Source: Janthinobacterium sp.
Lineage (GTDB): Bacteria; Pseudomonadota; Gammaproteobacteria; Burkholderiales; Burkholderiaceae_D
DNA length: 12,052 nucleotides
Reading direction: 5' to 3'
Assembly (NCBI GenBank): GCA_003482555.1
Contig: DMYQ01000208.1
Span: forward strand, 1-12,052
Below, piece after piece: positions 6,264-12,052 of this stretch. How positions within the stretch are numbered: position 1 is the stretch's first letter; every line of letters starts with the position of its first letter. The notes under the pieces are model-generated. The model was not told where the DNA came from. It was given only the letters and a program-made list of their open reading frames with translations, and did no database searches. A program made the position numbers and the translations under genes.

Positions 6264-7970
6264 TCAGTAATACTTCGCCGCGATCGGCATTTGGCGGCCG
6301 CTGCCGAAGGCGCGCGCGCGCACCCGGATGATGGGCGGCGCCTGCCGCCGTTTGTACTCGTTGCGGCCGACCATGGTCTGGATGCGCGTCACCAGCGCGG
6401 CCCCGGCATCGTCCGCCACCAGCTTCTCGACGAACTGGCGGGCGTGCTGGAATTCGCCCACCGGCAGGCGCGCGCCTTCGATATGCCACTTCAGGATTTC
6501 ATCCAGCACTTCATAAGGCGGCAGGCTGTCCGTGTCTTGCTGGCCCGGCGCCAGCTCGGCCGAAGGCGGCTTGGTCAGCACGGCTTCCGGTATCAGTTCG
6601 CGTCCGGCCGCGTCGTTGACGTGGCGCGACAGCGCGAACACTTCCGTCTTGTACAGGTCGCCGATCAGTCCCAGGCCGCCATTCGTGTCGCCATACAGGG
6701 TGCAGTAGCCTACCGATATCTCGCTCTTGTTGCCGGTCGTCAGAAGCAGCGCGCCGAAAGTGTTCGAAAACGCCATCAGGATGGTGCCGCGCACGCGCGC
6801 CTGCAGGTTTTCCAGCGATAGCCCGCGCAGCGGCGCGTCGAACGCGGCGCCGAATCCCTCGGCGTATTTTTCCACCAGGGCCAGGATCGGATGCGTGTAC
6901 AGCTTGATGCCCAGGTTGTCGCACAGCGCGACCGAGTCGGACACCGAGCCGGCGCTCGAATAGGCCGACGGCATGGTGATCGCCAGGACATTCTCCGGGC
7001 CCAGCGCTTCCGCCGCCAGCGCCAGGGTCAGGGCGGAATCGATGCCGCCCGAGGAACCGACCACCACGCTGGAAAAGCCGCAGCGGCGCGCATAGTCGCG
7101 CAAGCCGAGCACGATCTGGCGCCTGGTGAATTCCGGCGCCGACAGGCCGACCGCGTCCGGCACCGGCAGCGCCGCGCCGTCGACGCCGGCAAAGCGGGCG
7201 CCGTCGAAGCCGATCAGCTGGAAGTCTTCGCAAAAGCGCGCCGCCTCGAAGGCCACGCCTTGCGTCGGCGAGACGGCGAAGGAGGCGCCGTCGAACACCA
7301 GTTGATCCTGGCCGCCCACCTGGTTCACGTACAGCAGCGGCAGGCCGTTGGCGGCCGATGCCGCCGCGAACAGTTCGTGGCGCTGGCGCCGCTTGCCGAT
7401 GTCGGACGGGCTGGCGTTCAGGCTGATGACCAGTTGCGCGCCCGCTTCGCGCAAGGCGTCGAAGGGGTTGACGTCGTAGTCGCGGCCGGCGTTGTTCCAG
7501 CCATCTTCGCAAATCATGAAGCCGACCCGCTGGCCGCCGACGTCGAGCAGACAGGCGCCGCGCGGGCCCGGCTCGAAGTGGCGGCGCTCGTCGAAAATGC
7601 CGTAGGTCGGCAGCAGCTGCTTGTAGTATTCGGCGACGATGGCGCCGTCGCGTATCGCCAGCAGGGCGTTGTGCAGGGGCTTGCCCGGCCCGGCGTTGCG
7701 GCGCACGGTGCCGAGCACGGTCGTCAGTCGCGGCACTTGCTTTGATACCCGCAGCACTTCGTCCAGCGCGCCCGCCAGGCGGGCCAGAAAGACGTCGTCC
7801 TCCAGATAGTCGCCCGGGTAGTAGCCGCACAGCGAGAGCTCGGAAAACACGGCGATGTCGGCGCCCCGCGCGGCCGCCTGGCGCATGTGCAGGATGGTGG
7901 CGGCGGCGTTGCCGGCGAAGTCGCCGATGGTGTAGTTCAACTGGGCGATGGCTAGTTTCAAGGTCGTCAT
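6264..7970 (-). CDS. nadE: Glutamine-dependent NAD+ synthetase NadE
   Basis: Amidates nicotinate adenine dinucleotide to NAD using ATP and ammonia released from glutamine by its own N-terminal domain. The 568-residue two-domain form is visible: a nitrilase-type glutaminase at about 1-270 with the Glu44/Lys117/Cys154 triad (FSELSLCGY, EYYKQLLPTYG, MICEDGWNN), then the synthetase domain with the pyrophosphate loop SGGIDS at 307-312. The ATG at 7970 lies ten bases after the pncB stop, with GAGG overlapping that stop. In Francisella a related NadE instead amidates NaMN to NMN; the NadM-type partner encoded just downstream leaves this possible here, but sequence reading cannot decide it. Confidence 0.95.
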   Translation of the reverse strand: MTTLKLAIAQLNYTIGDFAGNAAATILHMRQAAARGADIAVFSELSLCGYYPGDYLEDDVFLARLAGALDEVLRVSKQVPRLTTVLGTVRRNAGPGKPLHNALLAIRDGAIVAEYYKQLLPTYGIFDERRHFEPGPRGACLLDVGGQRVGFMICEDGWNNAGRDYDVNPFDALREAGAQLVISLNASPSDIGKRRQRHELFAAASAANGLPLLYVNQVGGQDQLVFDGASFAVSPTQGVAFEAARFCEDFQLIGFDGARFAGVDGAALPVPDAVGLSAPEFTRRQIVLGLRDYARRCGFSSVVVGSSGGIDSALTLALAAEALGPENVLAITMPSAYSSAGSVSDSVALCDNLGIKLYTHPILALVEKYAEGFGAAFDAPLRGLSLENLQARVRGTILMAFSNTFGALLLTTGNKSEISVGYCTLYGDTNGGLGLIGDLYKTEVFALSRHVNDAAGRELIPEAVLTKPPSAELAPGQQDTDSLPPYEVLDEILKWHIEGARLPVGEFQHARQFVEKLVADDAGAALVTRIQTMVGRNEYKRRQAPPIIRVRARAFGSGRQMPIAAKYY

Positions 7971-7980
7971 GGCAGCCGCC

Positions 7981-9171
7981 TCACGCGGGAATGTGGTTGA
8001 AGACCTGGCTCAGATAGGCCAGGAAGGTGGTGTCCGTGCATAGCGTCTTGCCGGCCGAATCGGACAGCTTGGCGACCGGCTGGCCGTTGCAGTGCATTAG
8101 CTTCATGACGATGTTCAGCGGCGCGAACTGGGTGTCGTTGGACAGGTTGGTGCCGATGCCGAAGCCGGTCATGGTGCGGTCGGCAAAGTGGCGGTACAGG
8201 GCCAGCGCGGTCGGCACGTCGAGGCCGTCGGAAAACACCAGGCGCTTGGTGTGCGCGTCCAGGCGCAGCTTGACGTAGTGGGCCAGCGCCTTTTCGCCCC
8301 AGACGACGGGGTCGCCGGAATCGTGGCGCAAGCCGTCGAACAGCTTGGCGAAATACAGGTCGAAGTCGGCCAGGAAGGCGTCCATGCCGACGACGTCGGT
8401 GAGCGCCGTGCCCAGGTCGCCGCGGTATTCCTGCACCCAGTCTTCCAGCGCCGCCTTCTGGAAGTCGCGCAGGCGCACGTCGAAGGACTGGAAGGCTTGC
8501 AGGTACTCGTGCGCCATGGTGCCGATCGGGACCAGGTCGTATTTCTTGGCCAGGTAGACGTTCGAGGTGCCCTTGAAATACTGCGGCACTTCGCGCGCCA
8601 GGGTCGCCACGACTTCGTCCTGCCAGGCGCCGGAAAAGCGCCGGCGCACGCCGAAATCGAAGAATTCGAAGGGGTGCCGGCTCGGCGCCTGGGTGCCGAA
8701 GTCGCGCAGCAGTTCGATCTTGGCGGCCAGGCGCTTGCGTGCCTCGAGCAGGGCGGCGTCCTGGTCGAAGCGGCGGAAATACAGTTCGTTGACGATGTAG
8801 AGCACATAGATTTCAAAGCCCATCACGTGCACCAGCGGCCCCTTGGCGCGGATCAGCAAGGTCGGGCCGTCGGTGTCGACCGTGATGAATTTGCGCTGGA
8901 AACGAAACACGGTGAGGAAGTCGGCGAAGTCGCTCTTGATGAAGCGCAGGCCGCGCAGATAGGCCACTTCGTCTTCGCCAAATGAAAGCGCGCACAGGCA
9001 ATCGAGCTCGCGCTCGACGTCGGCGCGCAGCTCGGCCAGCGGATAGGCCGGCTGGTTGCGGCAGACGAAGGCGTATTCCGTCTGCGTCGACGGGTGGCGG
9101 TGCAACAGGGCCTGCCACATCGTGAATTTATAGAGGTCGGTTTCAAGCAGGCTGTGTACGATCGGTTTCAT
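7981..9171 (-). CDS. pncB: Nicotinate phosphoribosyltransferase PncB
   Basis: Joins nicotinate to phosphoribosyl pyrophosphate, with ATP use, to give nicotinate mononucleotide; the second step of nicotinamide salvage in this operon. The 396-residue length matches bacterial PncB. Visible family motifs are TDLYKFTM at 11-18, GTMAHEYLQAF with the conserved His221 (the phosphorylated histidine of the Salmonella enzyme is His219), RHDSGDP at 282-288, FSDGLDV at 313-319 and GIGTNLSND at 338-346. The ATG at 9171 gives the typical MKPIV-type N-terminus; its ribosome binding site is poor. It follows the nicotinamidase gene by 65 bases and precedes nadE by ten. Confidence 0.95.
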   Translation of the reverse strand: MKPIVHSLLETDLYKFTMWQALLHRHPSTQTEYAFVCRNQPAYPLAELRADVERELDCLCALSFGEDEVAYLRGLRFIKSDFADFLTVFRFQRKFITVDTDGPTLLIRAKGPLVHVMGFEIYVLYIVNELYFRRFDQDAALLEARKRLAAKIELLRDFGTQAPSRHPFEFFDFGVRRRFSGAWQDEVVATLAREVPQYFKGTSNVYLAKKYDLVPIGTMAHEYLQAFQSFDVRLRDFQKAALEDWVQEYRGDLGTALTDVVGMDAFLADFDLYFAKLFDGLRHDSGDPVVWGEKALAHYVKLRLDAHTKRLVFSDGLDVPTALALYRHFADRTMTGFGIGTNLSNDTQFAPLNIVMKLMHCNGQPVAKLSDSAGKTLCTDTTFLAYLSQVFNHIPA

Positions 9172-9236
9172 GGGCTGGCCAGTGTGGGTAAGGTTCGGCG
9201 CCGCGCCGCGGCGGCGGTCGTGATGCTGTTATCGGT

Positions 9237-10097
9237 TCAGCGGCGGGCGTTGGCCACCAGTTCCGGCCAGACGTCGGCGGCGCCGGCCGTCTGCAGGCCG
9301 CGCGCGCGCATGGCGTCGATGAAGCCCCGCTGCTGGGCCTCGAAGCCGCTCACCGGGCTCATACAGTCGGTCAGCAGCACCAGCTTCGACAGGCCGACGG
9401 GCGCGACGTTGGCGACCAGATGCTCGGTGGTGGCTCTGACGCAGTGGCTGCCCGCTTCGCCGCAGATGAAGACGCGCTCCGCGCCCGCCAGCAAGTCGAT
9501 GAAGCGGGAGTTCAGCTGGGTGCTGGCGTCGTCCCGGTCCGGCACTTCGGCCTGGATCGCCGAATAGTGCTCGGTCCACGGATTGCTGCCCTTGACGACC
9601 CGGTTGACGATGCCGGACGCGCCCTCTTCCCAGCGCGCCAGGGCGGCGCCCACGTCGGCGTGCACCGCATGTCCCCAGGTGCCCATTTCGCAGTGCACCG
9701 GCCATACCATCAGGGTGTAGCGGCCGGCCGCTTCCAGGGTGTCGAGGTAGGCCAGCACGCGCGCCAGGGCGGCGGGATCGCGCGGCAGGTAGCGGCCGGC
9801 GCGCACGTCGGCGGCGGCGATTTGCGTGAAAGGGGGAACTTCGCCCTGCCCGCCATCCATCCAAAAGGTCGGATGGGCGATGTCGAGACGGTGGTGGGAG
9901 TCGAGCGTCACGCTGATGCCGGACAGGCCGGCGTGGCCGCGATCGATCAGCTCGGCCACCTTGAGCATGTCGGCATGGGCGCCCGGCACCGGCAGGGCCG
10001 GCGCGCCGTCGCGCGGGTCGGCCGGCAGATAACTGGCTGGCAAATCGCAAAAATCGTTTTGCGGGTCGATGACGAGCAGGTGGAAGTCATGCTTCAT
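9237..10097 (-). CDS. pncA: Nicotinamidase (isochorismatase-like cysteine hydrolase)
   Basis: Probably deamidates nicotinamide to nicotinate, the entry step of the salvage route. The isochorismatase fold is shown by Asp11 in LLVIDPQNDF, metal-site residues in LDSHHRLDIAHP (Asp66, His68, His75), a lysine in VVKGSNPWTEHYSA (Lys169) and the nucleophile Cys219 in CGEAGSHCV. At 286 residues it is longer than the usual 200-215 of PncA, with extra sequence around 75-165. The frame is open to 10136, but the ATG at 10097 has AAAGGA seven bases upstream and starts just before the conserved strand; the earlier ATG would begin inside the operator region. First gene of the operon. Another amide substrate is possible, but the neighbours favour nicotinamide. 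Confidence 0.87.
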   Translation of the reverse strand: MKHDFHLLVIDPQNDFCDLPASYLPADPRDGAPALPVPGAHADMLKVAELIDRGHAGLSGISVTLDSHHRLDIAHPTFWMDGGQGEVPPFTQIAAADVRAGRYLPRDPAALARVLAYLDTLEAAGRYTLMVWPVHCEMGTWGHAVHADVGAALARWEEGASGIVNRVVKGSNPWTEHYSAIQAEVPDRDDASTQLNSRFIDLLAGAERVFICGEAGSHCVRATTEHLVANVAPVGLSKLVLLTDCMSPVSGFEAQQRGFIDAMRARGLQTAGAADVWPELVANARR

Positions 10098-10124
10098 GTC
10101 TTGTCCTTTTGATGTTGTGCCTAA

Positions 10125-10153
10125 AGCATAATTCATTTAGTTATGTTTTGCAA
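10125..10153 (-). promoter_or_regulatory. Sigma-70 type promoter of the NAD salvage operon
   Basis: On the minus strand TTGCAA (10153-10148) and TATGCT (10130-10125) are separated by 17 bases, predicting a start near 10118 and a leader of about 20 bases containing the AAAGGA ribosome binding site. The -35 and spacer are covered by the inverted repeat of the probable NrtR operator. Confidence 0.65.
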
Positions 10154-10157
10154 CTAA
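10137..10157. promoter_or_regulatory. Probable NrtR operator in front of the NAD salvage operon
   Basis: Inverted repeat TTAGTT, nine bases, AACTAA, overlapping the -35 box and spacer of the operon promoter, so binding would block transcription. One base further out mismatches and the next pairs again, giving about eight-base arms. NrtR is known to bind palindromes in front of NAD genes when its effector ADP-ribose is absent; assignment to the adjacent nrtR is inferred from position. Confidence 0.6.
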
Positions 10158-10248
10158 GTATTCAAATTGAGTCGGCTGCAGATGATTTACTCTGAGAGAA
10201 ATCAAAAAATTCACGCTTCGCGCAAAAAAAACATAGGATTCATTTTGA

Positions 10249-10261
10249 AACTAAGTATAAT
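10249..10261 (+). promoter_or_regulatory. Probable nrtR -10 element with overlapping operator half-site
   Basis: TATAAT at 10256-10261 is a perfect -10 box placed about 40 bases ahead of the nrtR start; no clear -35 is seen. The word AACTAAGTAT (10249-10258) overlapping it is identical to 10152-10161 in the other operator, 97 bases away, suggesting that NrtR represses its own gene. Confidence 0.5.
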
Positions 10262-10292
10262 TCAAGTACGAACTTCCCACCCACTTGCCACC

Positions 10293-10296
10293 GGAG
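10293..10296 (+). promoter_or_regulatory. Ribosome binding site fixing the GTG start of nrtR
   Basis: GGAG six bases upstream of GTG at 10303. It favours this start over the in-frame TTG at 10285, which lies before the site and has no ribosome binding site of its own. Confidence 0.6.
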
Positions 10297-10302
10297 CGAC
10301 GC

Positions 10303-10968
10303 GTGACCCCTATCATCTGCACCGTGGACGCCGCCCTGCTCACCCTGCGCGACGAAGGCCTGTCTGTGGCCTTGCTCAAGCGCGAGCATGAACCCTACAA
10401 GGGCGTCGCCGCCCTGCCCGGCGGCTATATCCACGCCGACGAAGACTTGTGCGCCGGCGATGCCGCCCTGCGCGTGCTGAAAAAAAAGACCGGCATCGAC
10501 GTCCCCTACCTGGAACAGCTGGCCACATTTTCGGGTCCGGCGCGCGATCCGCGCGGCTGGTCCGTCTCGATTGCCTATTATGCATTAGTGCCGTACGAAA
10601 TCATCGCACGCGCCGCTCACCCGGGCGTGCAACTGGCCGGCGTCGACCGCCTGCATACCCTGCCCTTCGATCACAGGGCCATCGTCGAAACGGCGCTGGA
10701 GCGGCTGCGCGGCAAGAGCCAGTATTCTTCGCTGCCCTGTCATCTGGCTGGCGAAGTGTTCACGCTGCCGCAGTTGCAAAAGGTGTACGAGGCCTTGATG
10801 GGCGAGCCGCTCAACAAGGTGAGCTTTCGCCGCAAGATGCAAGAGATGGATGCGATCGAAGCGATAGCCGGAGAAATGGAGCCGGCCAGCGCGCACCGGC
10901 CGGCGCAGTTGTACCGCCTCAAGCAGGAATTCCGTGCGCAGTTGCGGCTGCTCAAGCGCGGGCTGTAA
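10303..10968 (+). CDS. nrtR: NrtR, Nudix-related transcriptional repressor of NAD metabolism
   Basis: Regulates NAD synthesis genes; in characterised members ADP-ribose binding releases the repressor from DNA. The 221-residue protein has an N-terminal Nudix-like domain (about 1-135) with ALPGGYIHADEDL at 37-49 and the NrtR-typical RDPRGWSVS at 81-89, then a C-terminal winged-helix region at about 145-215 (FTLPQLQKVYEALMG, NKVSFRRKM). The Nudix box has lost its catalytic glutamates: the expected REUxEExG reads R57-V-L-K-K-K-T-G64, fitting a sensor rather than an enzyme. The GTG start is supported by GGAG six bases upstream. Divergent from the salvage operon, with which it shares the 205-base control region. 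ORF length and motifs make another Nudix enzyme unlikely. Confidence 0.92.
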   Translation: MTPIICTVDAALLTLRDEGLSVALLKREHEPYKGVAALPGGYIHADEDLCAGDAALRVLKKKTGIDVPYLEQLATFSGPARDPRGWSVSIAYYALVPYEIIARAAHPGVQLAGVDRLHTLPFDHRAIVETALERLRGKSQYSSLPCHLAGEVFTLPQLQKVYEALMGEPLNKVSFRRKMQEMDAIEAIAGEMEPASAHRPAQLYRLKQEFRAQLRLLKRGL

Positions 10969-10981
10969 GCGAACTTTTTCA

Positions 10982-11006
10982 GGCCGCGACCGAGACTTTC
11001 GCGGCC
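10982..11006 (+). terminator. GC-rich hairpin after nrtR, possible terminator
   Basis: Perfect eight-base stem GGCCGCGA / TCGCGGCC with a nine-base loop, 13 bases after the nrtR stop. The following sequence CTCATTTC is only weakly T-rich, so termination may be partial. It lies in the 69-base gap before the SPFH gene, leaving little room for a separate promoter downstream. Confidence 0.5.
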
Positions 11007-11037
11007 CTCATTTCAACATCAATTTTCGAGGTGGCTC

Positions 11038-12052
11038 ATGGATATCATCGACAGAGTCAAGTGGGATGGCGGCGCCGACCTGCTGGCCTGGAAATACCCC
11101 TCGCAAGAGCTATCCAGCTTCACCCAGCTCATCGTCAACGAAACCCAGGAGGCTTTCGTCGTCAAGGACGGCGTCTACGAAGGCCCGTTCGGCGCCGGCC
11201 GGCATACCCTGTCGACTGAAAACATCCCCCTGCTGCGCAAGCTGATCGGCCTGCCCTTCGGCGGCAAGTCGCCGTTCAGCGCCGAAGTCTGGTTCGTCAA
11301 CAAGGCCATCAATCTGGATATCCGCTGGGGCACGCCGGACCCGATCCAGCTGCAAGATCCGAAGTTCGGCATCATGGTGCCGCTGCGCGCCTTCGGCCAG
11401 TACGGTATCCGCATCGACGACGCCAGGCTGTTCCTGCACTCATTCGTCGGCACCCTGGCGCGCTTCGACAGCGCCACCCTGGCCGAGCATTTCCGCGGCC
11501 TGCTCACCACGCGCATCAAGGGCGCCATCGCCAAGGCCATCATCGACAGCGGCCTGTCGGTCCTGGAAGTGTCGGCAAAGCTGGAAACGCTGTCGGCGCA
11601 ATTGCAGGCCACGCTGGCGGCCGAGGTGGCACGGTACGGCGTCGCCCTCTCGCAGTTCAGCCTGCAATCGATCAATGTGCCGGAGAACGACAGCGCCGTG
11701 CAGCAGTTGAAGGCGGCGCTGGCGCGGCGCGCCGAAATGAACATCGTTGGCTTCGACTACCGGCAAGAGCGCAGCTTCGACGTCCTGCAAGCGGCGGCCC
11801 GCAATGAAGGCGGGGCCGGCTCCCTGCTGGGTGCGGGCATGGGCGCGGGCATGGGCCTGTCGCTGGGCGCGGCCGTCGGGAACGGCTTTGGCGAACTGGC
11901 AATGCAGATGCACGCGGCCCCTGCGCCGGAGCCCGCGGCGGCGGCCGGGCACGGCGCGCGCATCCAGTTGCTCAGGGAGCTGGGCGAACTGCGCAGCCAG
12001 AACATCCTCAGCGAAGCCGAGTTTGAAGCGGAAAAAAACGCATCCTGGCCAG
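11038..12052 (+). CDS. SPFH-domain protein of the YdjI type with C-terminal SHOCT-like segment (3' end outside the window)
   Basis: At least 338 residues, still open at the window edge. The N-terminus (WKYPS at 18-22, QLIVNETQEAFVVKDG at 30-45, GAGRHTLSTENIP at 52-64) is typical of the YdjI branch of the SPFH/band-7 superfamily. The SPFH core extends to about 240, followed by a glycine-rich segment (258-285) and an Ala/Pro linker. The last stretch, RIQLLRELGELRSQNILSEAEFEAEK (308-333), resembles a SHOCT domain, which normally sits at the C-terminus, so few residues are probably missing. No signal peptide or clear membrane helix is seen. In Bacillus subtilis YdjI helps place PspA at stressed membranes; a similar role here is inference. 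The ATG at 11038 is preceded by GAGG. A functional link to nrtR is not evident. Confidence 0.88.
   Translation, partial: MDIIDRVKWDGGADLLAWKYPSQELSSFTQLIVNETQEAFVVKDGVYEGPFGAGRHTLSTENIPLLRKLIGLPFGGKSPFSAEVWFVNKAINLDIRWGTPDPIQLQDPKFGIMVPLRAFGQYGIRIDDARLFLHSFVGTLARFDSATLAEHFRGLLTTRIKGAIAKAIIDSGLSVLEVSAKLETLSAQLQATLAAEVARYGVALSQFSLQSINVPENDSAVQQLKAALARRAEMNIVGFDYRQERSFDVLQAAARNEGGAGSLLGAGMGAGMGLSLGAAVGNGFGELAMQMHAAPAPEPAAAAGHGARIQLLRELGELRSQNILSEAEFEAEKNASWP

Noticed and set aside
6255..6271. Inverted repeat ATTACT/AGTAAT between nadE and nadM
   Set aside because: Six AT-rich pairs overlapping the nadE stop codon; too weak to call a regulatory structure.
9195..9222. GC-rich run between pncB and the nicotinamidase as a terminator or regulatory hairpin
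   Set aside because: Repeated GCC/GGC can pair in several ways but there is no T-tract, and the genes form one operon.
10098..10136. 13-codon N-terminal extension of the nicotinamidase
   Set aside because: The earlier ATG lies upstream of the predicted transcription start and has no ribosome binding site; AAAGGA supports the start at 10097.

Overview
The window looks like a chromosomal segment of a GC-rich betaproteobacterium. The gene content, codon use and protein sequences suggest Burkholderiales, most likely Oxalobacteraceae (Janthinobacterium, Massilia or Duganella type); the family placement is inference, since no search was run. There is no sign of mobile DNA: no transposase, integrase, tRNA, rRNA or CRISPR array. 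Eight protein genes account for almost all of the sequence.

Left part (5-4942, minus strand): a methylcitrate-cycle operon transcribed right to left in the order prpB - prpC - acnD. It makes 2-methylcitrate from propionyl-CoA and oxaloacetate (PrpC), dehydrates it with an iron-sulfur aconitase-type enzyme (AcnD, the alternative to PrpD), and cleaves 2-methylisocitrate to pyruvate and succinate (PrpB). The partner isomerase gene prpF would be expected just beyond the left edge. The 463-base gap upstream of prpB holds a textbook enhancer-type promoter: a -24/-12 sigma-54 element, a perfect-consensus IHF site, and two palindromes sharing a TGAAACA half-site. No regulator gene lies beside it. The rest of the gap carries a coding-like plus-strand stretch that I cannot assign.

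Middle part (5164-10097, minus strand): an NAD salvage operon in the order nicotinamidase - pncB - nadE - nadM/Nudix. Nicotinamide is deamidated, joined to phosphoribose, amidated by NadE and adenylylated. The adenylyltransferase is the NadM type fused to a Nudix domain, so the route may run through NMN.

Right part (10098-12052): the divergent gene nrtR encodes the Nudix-related repressor of NAD genes. A 205-base shared region contains a good -35/-10 promoter for the salvage operon, overlapped by an inverted repeat TTAGTT-N9-AACTAA. A second copy of the AACTAAGTAT word overlaps a TATAAT element in front of nrtR. This forms a self-contained regulated module. After a GC-rich hairpin comes an SPFH-domain gene of the YdjI type with a C-terminal SHOCT-like segment, cut by the right edge.

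No clearly new system was found. The most interesting points are the complete sigma-54/IHF/enhancer promoter without an adjacent activator gene, the NAD operon wiring (NadM-Nudix with an NrtR whose Nudix box has lost its catalytic glutamates), and the unassigned coding-like stretch between the two operons.
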